Assembly (NCBI RefSeq): GCF_900129305.1
Contig: NZ_FQVB01000005.1
Span: 1-64,000, forward strand
DNA: 64,000 nucleotides
Source of the DNA: Desulfacinum infernum DSM 9756
GTDB lineage: Bacteria; Desulfobacterota; Syntrophobacteria; Syntrophobacterales; DSM-9756
Direction: 5' to 3'
The stretch's first letter is position 1; the number at the start of each line of letters is the position of its first letter. The notes under the pieces are model-generated. The model searched no databases. It saw nothing but the letters and a program-made list of their open reading frames with translations, and was not told the origin of the DNA. Made by a program: the position numbers and the translations under genes. Of the stretch, positions 1-8,561 are shown one piece after another.

Positions 1-357
1 GTAATAGCGCTTCTGACACTGGATCACCGTCTCCTTGAGCCGGCGGACGTATCGACGCGCTGAACGCTCCGAGACCTTCAACCCCGGGTCCTTCTGCTGG
101 AGCTTGTACAGCACCTTCGCCGCGCTGAGATTTGGAAACTGCCGAAGCAAGGTCACAATATAATCTCGATAGGCGTCCAGCTGCTTGCGCCGTTCCCGGT
201 GGCTTTGCTTCACCTCAATGGCCGCCTCATCCATGCGCAGATATTTCCTGACCGTGTTGCGGGATAGGCCCAGCTGGCGTGCGATGGCCCGAATCTTCAG
301 GCCGTTGCCCTCATCATAAAGTGCCTTGATCTTATGAATCACGACCCACTCCTTCAA
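1..357 (-). CDS. istA: IS21-family transposase IstA, N-terminal part (runs off window)
   Basis: The visible 119 residues begin MKEWVVIHKIKALYDEG and contain a helix-turn-helix (AIARQLGLSRNTVRKYL, about residues 24-40) typical of the IstA DNA-binding N-terminus; the DDE catalytic core lies outside the window. The TTG start at 357 is preferred over the GTG at 342 because GGGAGG lies five bases upstream and the extra residues match the usual family N-terminus. IstA works with the IstB ATPase, which would lie further left. No frame damage is visible in this part. Confidence 0.85.
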   Translation of the reverse strand, partial: MKEWVVIHKIKALYDEGNGLKIRAIARQLGLSRNTVRKYLRMDEAAIEVKQSHRERRKQLDAYRDYIVTLLRQFPNLSAAKVLYKLQQKDPGLKVSERSARRYVRRLKETVIQCQKRYY

Positions 358-485
358 AGTCTGCCTCCCACCTCCTTTTTGATTTTTCAGAGATGGGGGT
401 TTTACGGCCAATTGATCGCCAATGCATCCTCAAACCGGGTCAATTTTGTTGGCCGTAGGTGGGTCATTTTAGATGGCCATTAACA
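1..485 (-). mobile_element. Left end of an IS21-family insertion sequence (partial)
   Basis: The element runs off the left edge of the window. Its outer terminus is read on the minus strand from 485 as TGTTAATGGCCATC, an IS21-type 5'-TGT end. Inside it are two subterminal repeats of the form GGCCA-N3-AAAAT-GACC (about 465-480 and 430-455), as expected for transposase binding sites of this family. The istA gene starts about 130 bp inside the end. Only one end and the istA N-terminus are visible, so integrity of the element is unknown. Confidence 0.8.
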
Positions 486-512
486 GCAGGCCCCGATTCG
501 AGGGGATTGAGG
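486..512 (+). repeat. CRISPR-repeat-like orphan sequence, copy 1
   Basis: These 27 bases match positions 904-930 at 25 of 27 positions. They abut the IS21 terminus at 485. The pattern (GCAGGC..CGATTCGA.GGGATTGAGG) resembles the 3' part of CRISPR direct repeats that end in GGGATTGxGAC. There is no regularly spaced array, so this is at best a remnant. Confidence 0.45.
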
Positions 513-552
513 CCCGTGGGAGAGTTTCCCACAGGAAGGAGGGTGCTGTGTC

Positions 553-783
553 ATGACTGGAGAAAAGACGCCGCAGAAAAAGGCAAAGGTCATTCCGGAG
601 GATAAACTTATCGAACTAAGAGCGAAGCGGGTGCTGCAGCAAATGCACGACTCGGTCTCCGGGGATATGCCCCGGATGACACCAGAGCAAATGCAAGAAT
701 TCCTCGACTATATCATGGGGCGTTCGACTAAATTATCGCGCCCGGTGAAATGGGCTCGGGGAGACGAAGAGGATCAAGATTGA
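553..783 (+). CDS. Small hypothetical protein, 76 aa
   Basis: The ATG at 553 is preceded by AAGGAGGG about ten bases upstream, a good ribosome binding site. The product is hydrophilic and mixed-charge, with a lysine-rich N-terminus and a central segment (RMTPEQMQEFLDYIMG) that could form a short helical motif. No membrane segment, signal peptide or cysteine motif is present. I do not recognise the family. It lies between the IS21 end and a CRISPR-repeat-like sequence, so it may be a remnant accessory gene. The call rests on the ribosome binding site and acceptable codon use. Confidence 0.45.
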   Translation: MTGEKTPQKKAKVIPEDKLIELRAKRVLQQMHDSVSGDMPRMTPEQMQEFLDYIMGRSTKLSRPVKWARGDEEDQD

Positions 784-895
784 TCCCCGACGAGGATGGG
801 CTTCCTTGGCCCACGGAAGCCAAAGCCATAAGCCACCCGGCGGGGAACGGGTGAAGGTGCATGGTGGCGACGGGCCTGTGGAGACGGAGTAGTCT

Positions 896-930
896 GTCCG
901 AAGGCAGGCTCCGATTCGAAGGGATTGAGG
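896..930 (+). repeat. CRISPR-repeat-like orphan sequence, copy 2
   Basis: The 35 bases start GTCCGAAGGCAGGC and end GGGATTGAGG, which matches the length and edge pattern of GTC...GAC CRISPR direct repeats. The last 27 bases match 486-512 with two mismatches. The 383 bases between the copies contain the small gene at 553-783 rather than spacers. A function as a CRISPR unit is therefore unlikely. Confidence 0.45.
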
Positions 931-1060
931 GGCGGCAAAAGAAGGACCCCGATCCTTCGTGCGAGAATCCGGCCGGCCGTCGGCAACCCGCCCTTGCCCC
1001 CCCGGGGTCCCTTCATGTTATAAAGCCGGCAGCGATGAACAAATCAACGGGGGCGCTTCC

Positions 1061-1864
1061 ATGGCACAAGCCACGGGACACGGTTTCAGCAAAGAAGTCT
1101 ATGAGGCGATCGTTGCCATCGTCGACGACAGGATGCGCGAAATCCGCGTGACCAGGGAGGACTTCGACGACCTGAAGGCGGTGGTGCGAGAGCTTGCTGA
1201 AGCCCAGAAGCGCACTGAGGCCAAGGTCGAAGAACTGGCCGAGGCGCAAAAACGCACTGAAATCAAAGTGGAAGAGCTGGCCGAGGCGCAAAAACGTACC
1301 GAAACAAAAGTCAAAGAACTGGCCGAAGCCCAGAAGCGCACCGAAGCCAGGGTCGAAGAACTGGCCGAGGCGCAAAAGCGCACTGAAGCGAAAGTCGGAG
1401 AGCTGGCCGAAGCCCAGGCCAAGACGGAAAAGGTGGTCCAGGGGTTGGTTCGGGACATGCGCTCCGTGAAAAAGCAGCTGGGCGGCCTCTCCGATACGGT
1501 GGGATACGGCCTCGAAGACCGGGCCATCCAGTCCCTGCCGCGAATCCTAAAAGAGCGCCTCTCCCTGGAGATTCAGGTCATGGACCGCCGTTTCCTCGAA
1601 TATCCCGACGGAGGCCTGGACGAGATCAACATCTACGGCGAAGGGACGCTGGACGGAAAGGCCGTGTGCATCATCGGGGAAAGCAAGGCTCAGCTGGGCA
1701 AAAAGGACGTGGAACGGTTCCGGAAACTCCTGGAGCGGACCCACAAGCACCTGGCCCGGCCACTGATCCCCCTGCTGGTGGTCTATTCCGTGCGGCCCGA
1801 AGTGCAGCAATACGCCACGGAAAAGATCCCCGAGCTCATCATCGTGAAGTCCTACGAACTCTAG
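1061..1864 (+). CDS. Coiled-coil protein with 14-residue repeats and a C-terminal PD-(D/E)XK-like nuclease domain
   Basis: The 267-residue product starts MAQATGHGF. Residues 44-127 are six copies of a 14-residue unit ([14 protein letters not shown]), two heptads each, predicting a long parallel coiled coil. The C-terminal 130 residues contain LDEIN followed about a dozen residues later by IIGESKAQ, a D...(E)xK arrangement like that of PD-(D/E)XK nucleases, then amphipathic helices. Proteins of this layout (DUF3782-like) are common in genomes rich in mobile elements; their role is unknown. The ATG at 1061 gives the family-like start; an upstream in-frame extension from 959 looks non-coding. 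The nuclease assignment is inference. Confidence 0.75.
   Translation: MAQATGHGFSKEVYEAIVAIVDDRMREIRVTREDFDDLKAVVRELAEAQKRTEAKVEELAEAQKRTEIKVEELAEAQKRTETKVKELAEAQKRTEARVEELAEAQKRTEAKVGELAEAQAKTEKVVQGLVRDMRSVKKQLGGLSDTVGYGLEDRAIQSLPRILKERLSLEIQVMDRRFLEYPDGGLDEINIYGEGTLDGKAVCIIGESKAQLGKKDVERFRKLLERTHKHLARPLIPLLVVYSVRPEVQQYATEKIPELIIVKSYEL
1190..1441 (+). repeat. Six in-frame 42-bp tandem repeats
   Basis: Each unit encodes a 14-residue coiled-coil segment ([10 protein letters not shown]-x-KV-x). Units 1-5 are close to identical and unit 6 is diverged. Copy number change by slippage or unequal recombination would lengthen or shorten the coiled coil without breaking the frame. Confidence 0.9.
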
Positions 1865-1913
1865 ATCCAACGCGGAGCGGTTTCTTCACCGGGTCTGTCC
1901 ATTTCCGCGGGTT

Positions 1914-1945
1914 GTATGGGCGGGGATAAACCCCGCCCCGACCCC
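1914..1945. repeat. GC-rich hairpin, fragment of dispersed repeat module C
   Basis: GGGCGGGG-ATAAA-CCCCGCCC is the core hairpin of the module C repeat seen at 7271-7422, 52970-53058 and 62199-62350. Here it lies in the convergent gap between the coiled-coil gene and aconitase, where it could also act as a bidirectional transcription stop. Confidence 0.7.
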
Positions 1946-2032
1946 AAAGGCTCATCGGTTTTCGCAAGGGCGAATCGCCGTTCGCCCCTTAACGTAGATG
2001 GTCGGCATCCGGGCTCCACACCCGCCGGGAGA

Positions 2033-4678
2033 TTACGGGGCCTGGTCCGATCCGGCCATCTTCCTCAGCACATAGTCCAGGATGCCCCCGTTTCGGTAGT
2101 AGTCCGCTTCGATCTCCGTATCCAGCCGGGCCAGAACCTGGAAGGTCTTTTCCTTCCCGTCCTTGACCGCCGTGACCGTGAGCTTTCGGCGCGGTTCGAT
2201 CCCGGCGATCCCCGCGATGTGGTATTCTTCCGTACCGTCCAGGCCCAGGGATTCCGCCGACTCGCCCTCCAGGAACTGTAGCGGCAAAATCCCCATCCCG
2301 ATCAGGTTGCTCCGGTGGATCCTTTCGAAGGATTCGGCGATCACCGCCTTGACGCCCAAGAGCTTGGGCCCCTTGGCCGCCCAGTCCCGGGAAGACCCCG
2401 TGCCGTATTCCTTGCCGCCCAGCACGATGAGTGGGACCCCCTCCCGGCGGTACGCCTCGGCGGCCTCGAAGACATACATCCTCTCCCCTTCCGGAAACTT
2501 CACGGTGAAGCTTCCCGGTTCCGACACCAGCTTGTTTCGGATGCGGATGTTGGCGAAGGTTCCCCGCATCATCACCTCGTGGTTCCCGCGCCGCGCCCCG
2601 TAGCTGTTGAACTCCTGGCGGCTCAGGCCCAGGGATTTCAAGTACCGGCCCGCGGGGTAGTCTTCGTGGATGGCCCCGGCGGGCGAGATGTGATCGGTGG
2701 TCACCGCGTCGCCCAGCCACAGGAGCACCCGGGCCCCTCGAATGTCGGTGGTTTCGGGCATCTGCGGCGTGAAGCCTTCGAAGTAGGGAGGGCACTTGAT
2801 GTAGGTGGACCGGGGATCCCACGGGTAGGTGACGCTTTCCTGCACCTGAAGCTCGTTCCAGAATTGGTCCCCTTCCAGGATTTTTTCGTAGGTCTCACGG
2901 AAAAGATCTTCCTGAACGTAGCGGTTCACCAGCTCTTCGATCTCTTCATCGTCCGGCAGGATGTCGGCCAGAAAGACGGGGCCTCCGTTGGGATCCAGCC
3001 CGACGGGTTCCTTTTCCAGGTCCACGTCCACCCGGCCCGCCAAGGCGAAGGCCACCACCAGCAGCGGGGACGCCAGGAAGTTGGATTTCACCTTCTGATG
3101 GATTCGGGCCTCGAAGTTGCGGTTTCCCGACAGGACGGCGGCCACGTTCAGGTTGTGTTCCTCGATGGCCCGTTCCACTTCCGGGTGGAGCGGACCCGAA
3201 TTCCCGATGCAGGTGGTGCACCCGAAGGCCACCGGATGGAAGCCCAGGGCCTCCAGGTAGGGCAGGAGGCCGCTTCGATCCAGGTACTGGACCACCACCT
3301 TGGATCCCGGAGCCAGGGACGTCTTCACGTGGGCGGGAACCGCAAGGCCCCTCTTCACCGCGTTTCGGGCCAGAAGGGCCGCTCCCAGCAGGGCGTGGGG
3401 GTTGGACGTGTTGGTGCACGAGGTGATGGCCGCGATCACCACGCTGCCGTCGGAAAGCTCCACGTTTTCCCCCCGGATCCGAACGGGAACCGCCGCCTTG
3501 GGGGCGTCTTCGCCCCGAAGTTGCCGGAACCGCGTCTTGAGCTCCGAAAGCTCGATGCGGTCCTTGGGCTTGGACGGGCCCGCCACCGCCGGCCGGATGG
3601 CCGAAAGGTCGATTTCCAGCACATCCGTATAATCGGGTTCTTCCGATCCGTCGTAGTAGAGTCCCATGGCCCGGGCCGCCGCTTCCGTCACCCGCGCCTG
3701 CCGCTCCCGATGGGTGAGCCGAAGGTACTCCACCACCTTCTCGTCCACCGGGAAGAAGCCCACCGTGGCGCCGTATTCCGGGCTCATGTTGGCGATGGTG
3801 GCCCGGGCCGGCACCGACAGCGCGGTCACGGCCGGGCCGAAAAATTCCACGAACTTTTCCACCACCCCGTAGTCCCTCAAGGCCTCGGTGACTCGGAGAA
3901 CCAGGTCCGTGGCGTTGGCCCTCCGCGGAAGACGCCCCACCAGGCGCACACCGATCACCTCCGGAATGGCCATGGAATAGGGCTGCCCCATCAGGACCGC
4001 TTCCGCCTCGATGCCTCCCACGCCCCAGCCGAGAACGCCGATGCCGTTGACCATGGTGGTGTGGGAATCGAGACCCACCACGGTGTCCGGAAAACAGATG
4101 CGGACGCCGTCTTCCTTCCGGTCCCAGAAGACGCGGCTCAGGTGCTCCAGGTTCACCTGGTGGCAGATGCCCGAATTGGGAGGCACCACCCGGAAGTTCT
4201 CGAAGCTCTTCTGGGCCCACTTGAGGAAGGTGTAGCGCTCCCCGTTCCTTTCGTATTCCCTGCGGACGTTGGCCGTGAGGGCGTCCGAGGTGCCGAAGAA
4301 GTCCACCTGGACCGAATGGTCCACCACCAGGTCCACGGGCACCAGGGGATTGACCGCCGCCGGATCCTTTCCCAAGGCCACCAGGGCGTCCCGCATGGCC
4401 GCGAGATCCGCCACGGCGGGAACCCCGGTGAAGTCCTGCATGAGCACCCGGGCGGGGAAAAAGGGGATCTCCACCGGCTCGGCGTACCGGCCCCGCCACC
4501 CGGCCAGATTCTCCACGTCCCGTTCCGTCACCAGCCGGTCGTCCCGGCGGCGCACCACGTTTTCCAGCAGGACCCGGATGGAATAGGGAAGCCGCCCCAG
4601 GCGGTTTCCGAAAAGCCCTTTCAGGTCCACGAACTCAAAGGTTTCGCCGTCTTTTTCCAAGCGTGCTCGTGCGCTCAT
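2033..4678 (-). CDS. acnA: Aconitate hydratase (AcnA/IRP type)
   Basis: The enzyme isomerises citrate to isocitrate through cis-aconitate in the cytoplasm using a 4Fe-4S cluster. The 881-residue length fits the AcnA/IRP1 class. Cluster ligands are visible as C421 (SCTNTSNP) and C487/C490 (FGCTTCIGNSGP). The swivelling domain follows, with GKEYGTGSSRDWAAKG carrying the active-site serine and arginine. The start at MSARARLEKDGE is preferred because the upstream extension is low-quality coding and GGAAGG precedes this ATG. It is divergent from isocitrate dehydrogenase across a 677-bp gap, so the two consecutive TCA steps sit side by side. Confidence 0.97.
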   Translation of the reverse strand: MSARARLEKDGETFEFVDLKGLFGNRLGRLPYSIRVLLENVVRRRDDRLVTERDVENLAGWRGRYAEPVEIPFFPARVLMQDFTGVPAVADLAAMRDALVALGKDPAAVNPLVPVDLVVDHSVQVDFFGTSDALTANVRREYERNGERYTFLKWAQKSFENFRVVPPNSGICHQVNLEHLSRVFWDRKEDGVRICFPDTVVGLDSHTTMVNGIGVLGWGVGGIEAEAVLMGQPYSMAIPEVIGVRLVGRLPRRANATDLVLRVTEALRDYGVVEKFVEFFGPAVTALSVPARATIANMSPEYGATVGFFPVDEKVVEYLRLTHRERQARVTEAAARAMGLYYDGSEEPDYTDVLEIDLSAIRPAVAGPSKPKDRIELSELKTRFRQLRGEDAPKAAVPVRIRGENVELSDGSVVIAAITSCTNTSNPHALLGAALLARNAVKRGLAVPAHVKTSLAPGSKVVVQYLDRSGLLPYLEALGFHPVAFGCTTCIGNSGPLHPEVERAIEEHNLNVAAVLSGNRNFEARIHQKVKSNFLASPLLVVAFALAGRVDVDLEKEPVGLDPNGGPVFLADILPDDEEIEELVNRYVQEDLFRETYEKILEGDQFWNELQVQESVTYPWDPRSTYIKCPPYFEGFTPQMPETTDIRGARVLLWLGDAVTTDHISPAGAIHEDYPAGRYLKSLGLSRQEFNSYGARRGNHEVMMRGTFANIRIRNKLVSEPGSFTVKFPEGERMYVFEAAEAYRREGVPLIVLGGKEYGTGSSRDWAAKGPKLLGVKAVIAESFERIHRSNLIGMGILPLQFLEGESAESLGLDGTEEYHIAGIAGIEPRRKLTVTAVKDGKEKTFQVLARLDTEIEADYYRNGGILDYVLRKMAGSDQAP

Positions 4679-4867
4679 GGTCCGCTCTCTTTCCTTCCTT
4701 TCATCCAAGGGGCCACGGAAGGGTGAGGAGCCCCTCCGGCCGGCCCATCGGCCCAACCACCCCAATGCCCACCGAGAAGGCCTCAAAGACGCCAAGATAG
4801 CCGACAAAGCGCTTCCAAACAACAGGAGAGTCCCTTCCGTTCACCATCGGCACTTTCTTTTGCGCTG

Positions 4868-5075
4868 ACGATCATGGCGACGCTCGCCGCCCCGCATGGA
4901 TGAAACAATGGGCCGGGGCGAGGGCCTTCCGGGGGAGCGCCGCAAGGCGCGATTCGCTTTGCGCGATCGCGCGGCCGTTGAATGGCCGCCCGCCCTCATC
5001 GCGGCTTTCGCCGCTCCCACACACCAGTCTTTCACATTTGCGTCTATTTGCGTTCATTCGCGGTTCTCTTTCATA
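4868..5075. repeat. Dispersed intergenic repeat, module A (REP-like), copy 1
   Basis: The acnA-icd gap (4679-5355) holds no gene. It contains a module also found at 23775-23945 and 52622-52831. Landmarks are a CATGGATGAA box, a small hairpin GCGCCGCAAGGCGC, a second hairpin with GCGGCTTTCGCCGC, and a TTTGCGT...CATTCGCGGTT tail. The hairpins resemble REP elements. No transposase is encoded inside. Confidence 0.7.
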
Positions 5076-5355
5076 TTGGACGATTCTTCCTCATCTCGAG
5101 GCTCCGGCGCGTTGACAGGCATCCCGATGAGCTGATTCTCTCGCCGATGGCGGCCTGGAAGGCAATGCGATGCCCGTCCCGGGCCTGTTCCGGAACGGAC
5201 TTTTCAAAACAGCGGTTGATCAATCGGGCGAAAATGGATCATATACGGGATTTGATGAAAGTCGCCGCGTGGTCTTCATCATCCTGACCATGCCGATCAT
5301 CCATCGAAACTTCTTCACGTGATCGAAAACCCGTCGGACCGAGAAAGGAGCTCGC

Positions 5356-6567
5356 ATGCAGGACAAGATCCGGCTGAAGAACCCCATCGTGGAAATGGAC
5401 GGCGACGAGATGACCCGGATCCTCTGGAAGATGGTCAAGGAGGAACTGCTCTTTCCCTACCTGGACCTGACCATCGACTATTACGACCTGGGAATCGAGC
5501 ACCGCGACGAAACCGACGATGCGGTGACCCTGGAAGCGGCCCGGGCCGTGGAAAAGCACCAGGTGGGCGTCAAATGCGCCACCATCACCCCCAACGCCGA
5601 GCGGGTGAAGGAGTACAACCTCAAGCGGGAATACAAGAGCCCCAACGGCACCATCCGAGGCTACCTGGACGGCACGGTCTTCCGCACGCCCATCCTGGTG
5701 GAAAAGATCCCGCCGGTGGTCCGGAGCTGGAAGAAGCCCATCACCATCGCCCGCCACGCCTACGGGGACGTGTACAGGAACGCGGAGATCCGCGTGCCCG
5801 GTCCGGGTACGGCCGAACTGGTCTTCCGGTCCCAGTCCGGGGAAACGGAAGTCGTGAAGATCGCCGATTTTGAAGGCCCCGGCATCATCCAGGGCATCCA
5901 CAATACGGACGCCTCCATCCGGAGCTTCGCCCAGGCGTGTTTCCTCTTCGGCCTGGACCGGGGCGTGGACGTGTGGTTCGCCACCAAGGACACCATTTCC
6001 AAGACCTACGACGCCCGGTTCAAGGAGATCTTCGATGAGGAGTTCCAGGCGTTCCGGGATCGGTTCGCCGAGAAGGGGATCCACTACTTCTACACGCTCA
6101 TCGACGACGTGGTGGCCCGGATCATGAAATCCGAAGGGGGGCTCCTGTGGGCGTGCAAGAACTACGACGGGGACGTGATGAGCGACATGGTGGCGTCGGC
6201 CTGCGGAAGCCTGGCCATGATGACCTCGGTGCTCATCTCGCCCCGGGGCTGCTACGTCTACGAAGCGGCCCACGGCACGGTGCAGCGCCACTACTACCGG
6301 TATCTCAAGGGAGAGAAGACCTCCACCAATCCCATGGCGCTCCTTTTCGCGTGGACTGGCGCCATCCGCAAGCGCGGAGAACTGGACCAGGTCCCCGAAG
6401 CCGTCCGGTTCGCCGACACGCTGGAACGGGCCGCCCTGACGACCATCGATGAAGGGATCATGACCGGAGACTTGGCGGCCATCTCCCCGCCGTTTCCGGA
6501 AAAACAGAGCGTGGACACCGAAGCCTTCCTCGCCGCCATCAAGGAGCGCCTGGACCAGGCCCTCTGA
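5356..6567 (+). CDS. icd: NADP-dependent isocitrate dehydrogenase (dimeric, eukaryote-like type II)
   Basis: The enzyme oxidatively decarboxylates isocitrate to 2-oxoglutarate with reduction of NADP, in the cytoplasm. The 403-residue protein opens with [14 protein letters not shown] and carries [28 protein letters not shown], the substrate/metal region [15 protein letters not shown] and [11 protein letters not shown], and [10 protein letters not shown] near the C-terminus. All are hallmarks of the roughly 400-aa type II subfamily rather than the E. coli type. GAAAGGAG precedes the ATG. It is divergent from aconitase. Confidence 0.97.
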   Translation: MQDKIRLKNPIVEMDGDEMTRILWKMVKEELLFPYLDLTIDYYDLGIEHRDETDDAVTLEAARAVEKHQVGVKCATITPNAERVKEYNLKREYKSPNGTIRGYLDGTVFRTPILVEKIPPVVRSWKKPITIARHAYGDVYRNAEIRVPGPGTAELVFRSQSGETEVVKIADFEGPGIIQGIHNTDASIRSFAQACFLFGLDRGVDVWFATKDTISKTYDARFKEIFDEEFQAFRDRFAEKGIHYFYTLIDDVVARIMKSEGGLLWACKNYDGDVMSDMVASACGSLAMMTSVLISPRGCYVYEAAHGTVQRHYYRYLKGEKTSTNPMALLFAWTGAIRKRGELDQVPEAVRFADTLERAALTTIDEGIMTGDLAAISPPFPEKQSVDTEAFLAAIKERLDQAL

Positions 6568-6570
6568 TCC

Positions 6571-6611
6571 CGGCCCCACCCGGCGGACCCCGGGGCCCGC
6601 CGGGTGGGCCG
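6571..6611 (+). terminator. Strong GC hairpin after icd
   Basis: A roughly 15-bp stem (CGGCC-CCACCCGGCGG paired with CCGCCGGGTGGGCCG, one bulged C) begins four bases after the icd stop. There is no U-tract, so it may stabilise the mRNA 3' end or aid termination rather than be a classical intrinsic terminator. Confidence 0.5.
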
Positions 6612-6727
6612 GAAACTCGCCTTCACGGCAGCCTCAGCACCAAATACGATCTTGAAGTAGGATTTGGAATCGTTCGTATTCCAAAACTCGCTGATTTCCC
6701 TTGGAAGATATCCTAGAAGGACGGGGA

Positions 6728-7027
6728 ATGGTGGACAGGGACAAGGCCATCGAAATTCTAAAACATAACAAAGCGTTGCTGGAAGCCCATCATGTGCGTT
6801 CGCTGGCCGTTTTCGGATCGGTGGCCAGGTGCGAATCCGGACCGTGCAGCGACATCGATATTCTGGTTGAGTTCGAGCCGGGGGCAGAAGTTGGTCTGTT
6901 CGAGTTTGTGCGTCTGAAAAACGAACTAACCTCTCTACTCGGAGTCGAAGTGGATCTGGGCACTCCCGATGCGCTACATCCCGCCCTCCGCGACAACATC
7001 CTTAGAGAGGCCGTCCATGTCGCCTAG
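6728..7027 (+). CDS. mntA: MNT-domain nucleotidyltransferase antitoxin (MntA-like)
   Basis: The 99-residue protein has the minimal nucleotidyltransferase signature: GSVAR at residues 28-32 followed by SDIDILVEF, so the GSx10DxD catalytic motif is intact, and a later D in VEVDLG. In HEPN/MNT toxin-antitoxin pairs the MNT protein modifies the HEPN toxin by nucleotidylation and silences it. The ATG at 6728 has AGAAGG seven bases upstream and is preferred over an in-frame TTG at 6701. Its last codons overlap the start of the HEPN gene, so the two are translationally coupled. Confidence 0.88.
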   Translation: MVDRDKAIEILKHNKALLEAHHVRSLAVFGSVARCESGPCSDIDILVEFEPGAEVGLFEFVRLKNELTSLLGVEVDLGTPDALHPALRDNILREAVHVA

Positions 7028-7322
7028 AAAATGGCAAGTTCGTCTGGAAGATATGCTGGACGCTGTAAGAAAGATAGAAGCCTATGTGCTAGGGTTAACG
7101 CATGAAGACTTTATTCAGGATGAGAAAACCCAGGATGCGGTCATCCGGCAGCTCATCGTCTTGGGCGAGGCGGCGTGTCGTCTGCCGGATGAACTAATAG
7201 CCGACACGCCCCAAATCCCTTGGTATGAAATCCCGGGAATGCGAAACATTCTGGTCCATGAATATTTTGGACCTGAATTGGACGGTTCTTTCTCATGGAC
7301 AGGTCCTGAAGGGCGGGCGTAA
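7017..7322 (+). CDS. hepT: HEPN-domain RNase toxin (HepT-like), C-terminus replaced by repeat
   Basis: The protein starts MSPRKWQVRLEDML at 7017, overlapping mntA. It has the HepT pattern DA-x-KI near the N-terminus and the ribonuclease motif RNILVH (Rx4H) at residues 79-84, followed by EYFG. Family members normally continue with about 20-30 further residues of helix. Here the dispersed repeat at 7271-7422 begins right after EYFGP and supplies the last residues (ELDGSFSWTGPEGRA) and the stop. The catalytic motif is intact, but the last helix is missing, so activity is uncertain. Confidence 0.85.
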   Translation: MSPRKWQVRLEDMLDAVRKIEAYVLGLTHEDFIQDEKTQDAVIRQLIVLGEAACRLPDELIADTPQIPWYEIPGMRNILVHEYFGPELDGSFSWTGPEGRA

Positions 7323-7422
7323 AGCCCGCCCCTACAAAAAGCCCCGGACCCATTGGGTAGGGGCGGGGTTTATCCCCGCCCGCTAATCACGCGGTGTAAG
7401 AGACACCCGAAGAAAAAATCGC
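7271..7422 (+). repeat. 152-bp dispersed repeat (module C), copy 1, at the 3' end of hepT
   Basis: The sequence from ACCTGAATTGGACGG to the AAAAAATCGC box matches the reverse complement of 62199-62350 at about 150 of 152 positions. It contains two GC hairpins (GGGCGGGCGTAAAGCCCGCCC and GGGGCGGGG-TTTAT-CCCCGCCC). It provides the last codons and stop of the HEPN gene. Confidence 0.9.
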
Positions 7423-7427
7423 TCAGA
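7353..7427 (+). repeat. 74-bp direct repeat, unit 1
   Basis: Positions 7353-7426 recur exactly at 7454-7527, offset by 101 bp. The unit is the distal half of module C, starting TTGGGTAGGGGCGGGG. Confidence 0.9.
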
Positions 7428-7453
7428 TTAGGCAAAAGAAATGCAATGCTCCC

Positions 7454-7527
7454 TTGGGTAGGGGCGGGGTTTATCCCCGCCCGCTAATCACGCGGTGTAA
7501 GAGACACCCGAAGAAAAAATCGCTCAG
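7454..7527 (+). repeat. 74-bp direct repeat, unit 2
   Basis: Exact second copy of 7353-7426. The remaining stretch up to the next gene at 8001 contains no convincing gene: an open frame there lacks a ribosome binding site and has implausible, proline-rich composition. Confidence 0.9.
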
Positions 7528-8000
7528 TTTAGGTTGGAATCAATAGGGAAATCCTCTGGAAAACCGCCCAAAGAACATACCGGAGTTGATCCTGATCTTA
7601 CGACATCTCTTAGAGATACTCTCCCAAAGCGATACCCCCGAAGAGACCCCACGTCACCACCCACAGGAAACCGGGCAGAGCTTGCGGAATATCCGCACTC
7701 TCCTCCAAAACACGACCCCACCGAAGTTCCACCGAACGGGGCCGCCCGGCAACTCCCGTTTGAAACCCGCTTCGGGGATATGGTAGGCTGCGGCCTTAAG
7801 CTGCAGGCCATTTCGAGTGTCGGTCGAAATCCCAGGGCATTTGAAGGGAATAGGGCACTTTTGAAACCGGGGCGGGCCTTCCCGCCGCGGTTGGTCCTTG
7901 CGGTTGCTGCGAAAACCGGATAACGGGTAGGAACGGACGTGCGCTTCACCATCCATGGGAACATCCTGATGCCGGAACCCGAGAGAAAGGGGCCTGCCAA

Positions 8001-8561
8001 GTGATCGACGAGTCCGCCATCGGCCGACGCGTGAGAGACTACCGGAAGGCCAAGGGCCTGACCCTGCAGGAAATGGCCGACGCCACCGGCTTCTCCAAGG
8101 GCTACCTGTCCAAGCTGGAAACCTCCAAAAAGGCCCCTCCGCTCAGCACCTTGAGCCGCATCGCCAAGGTGCTGGGAGTCACCACGTCCGTGCTGCTGGG
8201 GGAAGTGAGCACCCAGAGCAGCATCTCCCTGGTCAAGAAAGACGAACGCATCCCCATTGCCCACGAGGGAACGGCCTTCGGGTATTCGTACCTTTCCATC
8301 GCCCACCGCTATCCCGACCGGCACATGCAGCCCTTCATCCTGGTGCTGCCCCCGAACCCGGTGAAACCCAAGGCCATGTTTCAACACGACAGCGAAGAGA
8401 TGATGTTCGTCCTCAAGGGTACCATGCGGCTCCACTTCGGCGACCAGATCCTCATCGTGGAGGAAGGCGACTGCGTCTATTTCGACGGCAACGTGCCGCA
8501 CTACGGAGAGAGCTACGGGGACCACGAAACGGTGATCCTCATGGTCATCCACAGCAAATGA
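8001..8561 (+). CDS. XRE-family regulator with C-terminal cupin sensor domain
   Basis: The 186-residue protein has an N-terminal helix-turn-helix (LQEMADATGFSKGYLSKLE, about residues 22-40) and a C-terminal cupin barrel (HDSEEMMFVLKGTMRLHFGDQ... and GDCVYFDGNVPHYGES). Such regulators usually sense a small metabolite through the cupin domain and control the adjacent catabolic operon. It starts at GTG with AAAGGGG upstream. It is followed in the same direction by the 3-hydroxyacyl dehydrogenase / Liv transporter / BKACE cluster, which is its likely target. Ligand unknown. Confidence 0.88.
   Translation: MIDESAIGRRVRDYRKAKGLTLQEMADATGFSKGYLSKLETSKKAPPLSTLSRIAKVLGVTTSVLLGEVSTQSSISLVKKDERIPIAHEGTAFGYSYLSIAHRYPDRHMQPFILVLPPNPVKPKAMFQHDSEEMMFVLKGTMRLHFGDQILIVEEGDCVYFDGNVPHYGESYGDHETVILMVIHSK

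Noticed and set aside
486-930. A true CRISPR array
   Set aside because: Only two diverged repeat-like units with a gene-bearing 383-bp interval; no regular spacers and no cas genes in the window.
2315-4726. Very long open frame (about 800 codons) on the plus strand opposite aconitase
   Set aside because: It is the antisense of acnA, with His/Arg/Gly-rich composition caused by high-GC codon bias; no ribosome binding site or family resemblance.
7534-7923. 129-codon open frame in the gap before the first XRE-cupin gene
   Set aside because: No ribosome binding site, begins in repeat sequence, proline-rich low-information product and unlike local codon use.
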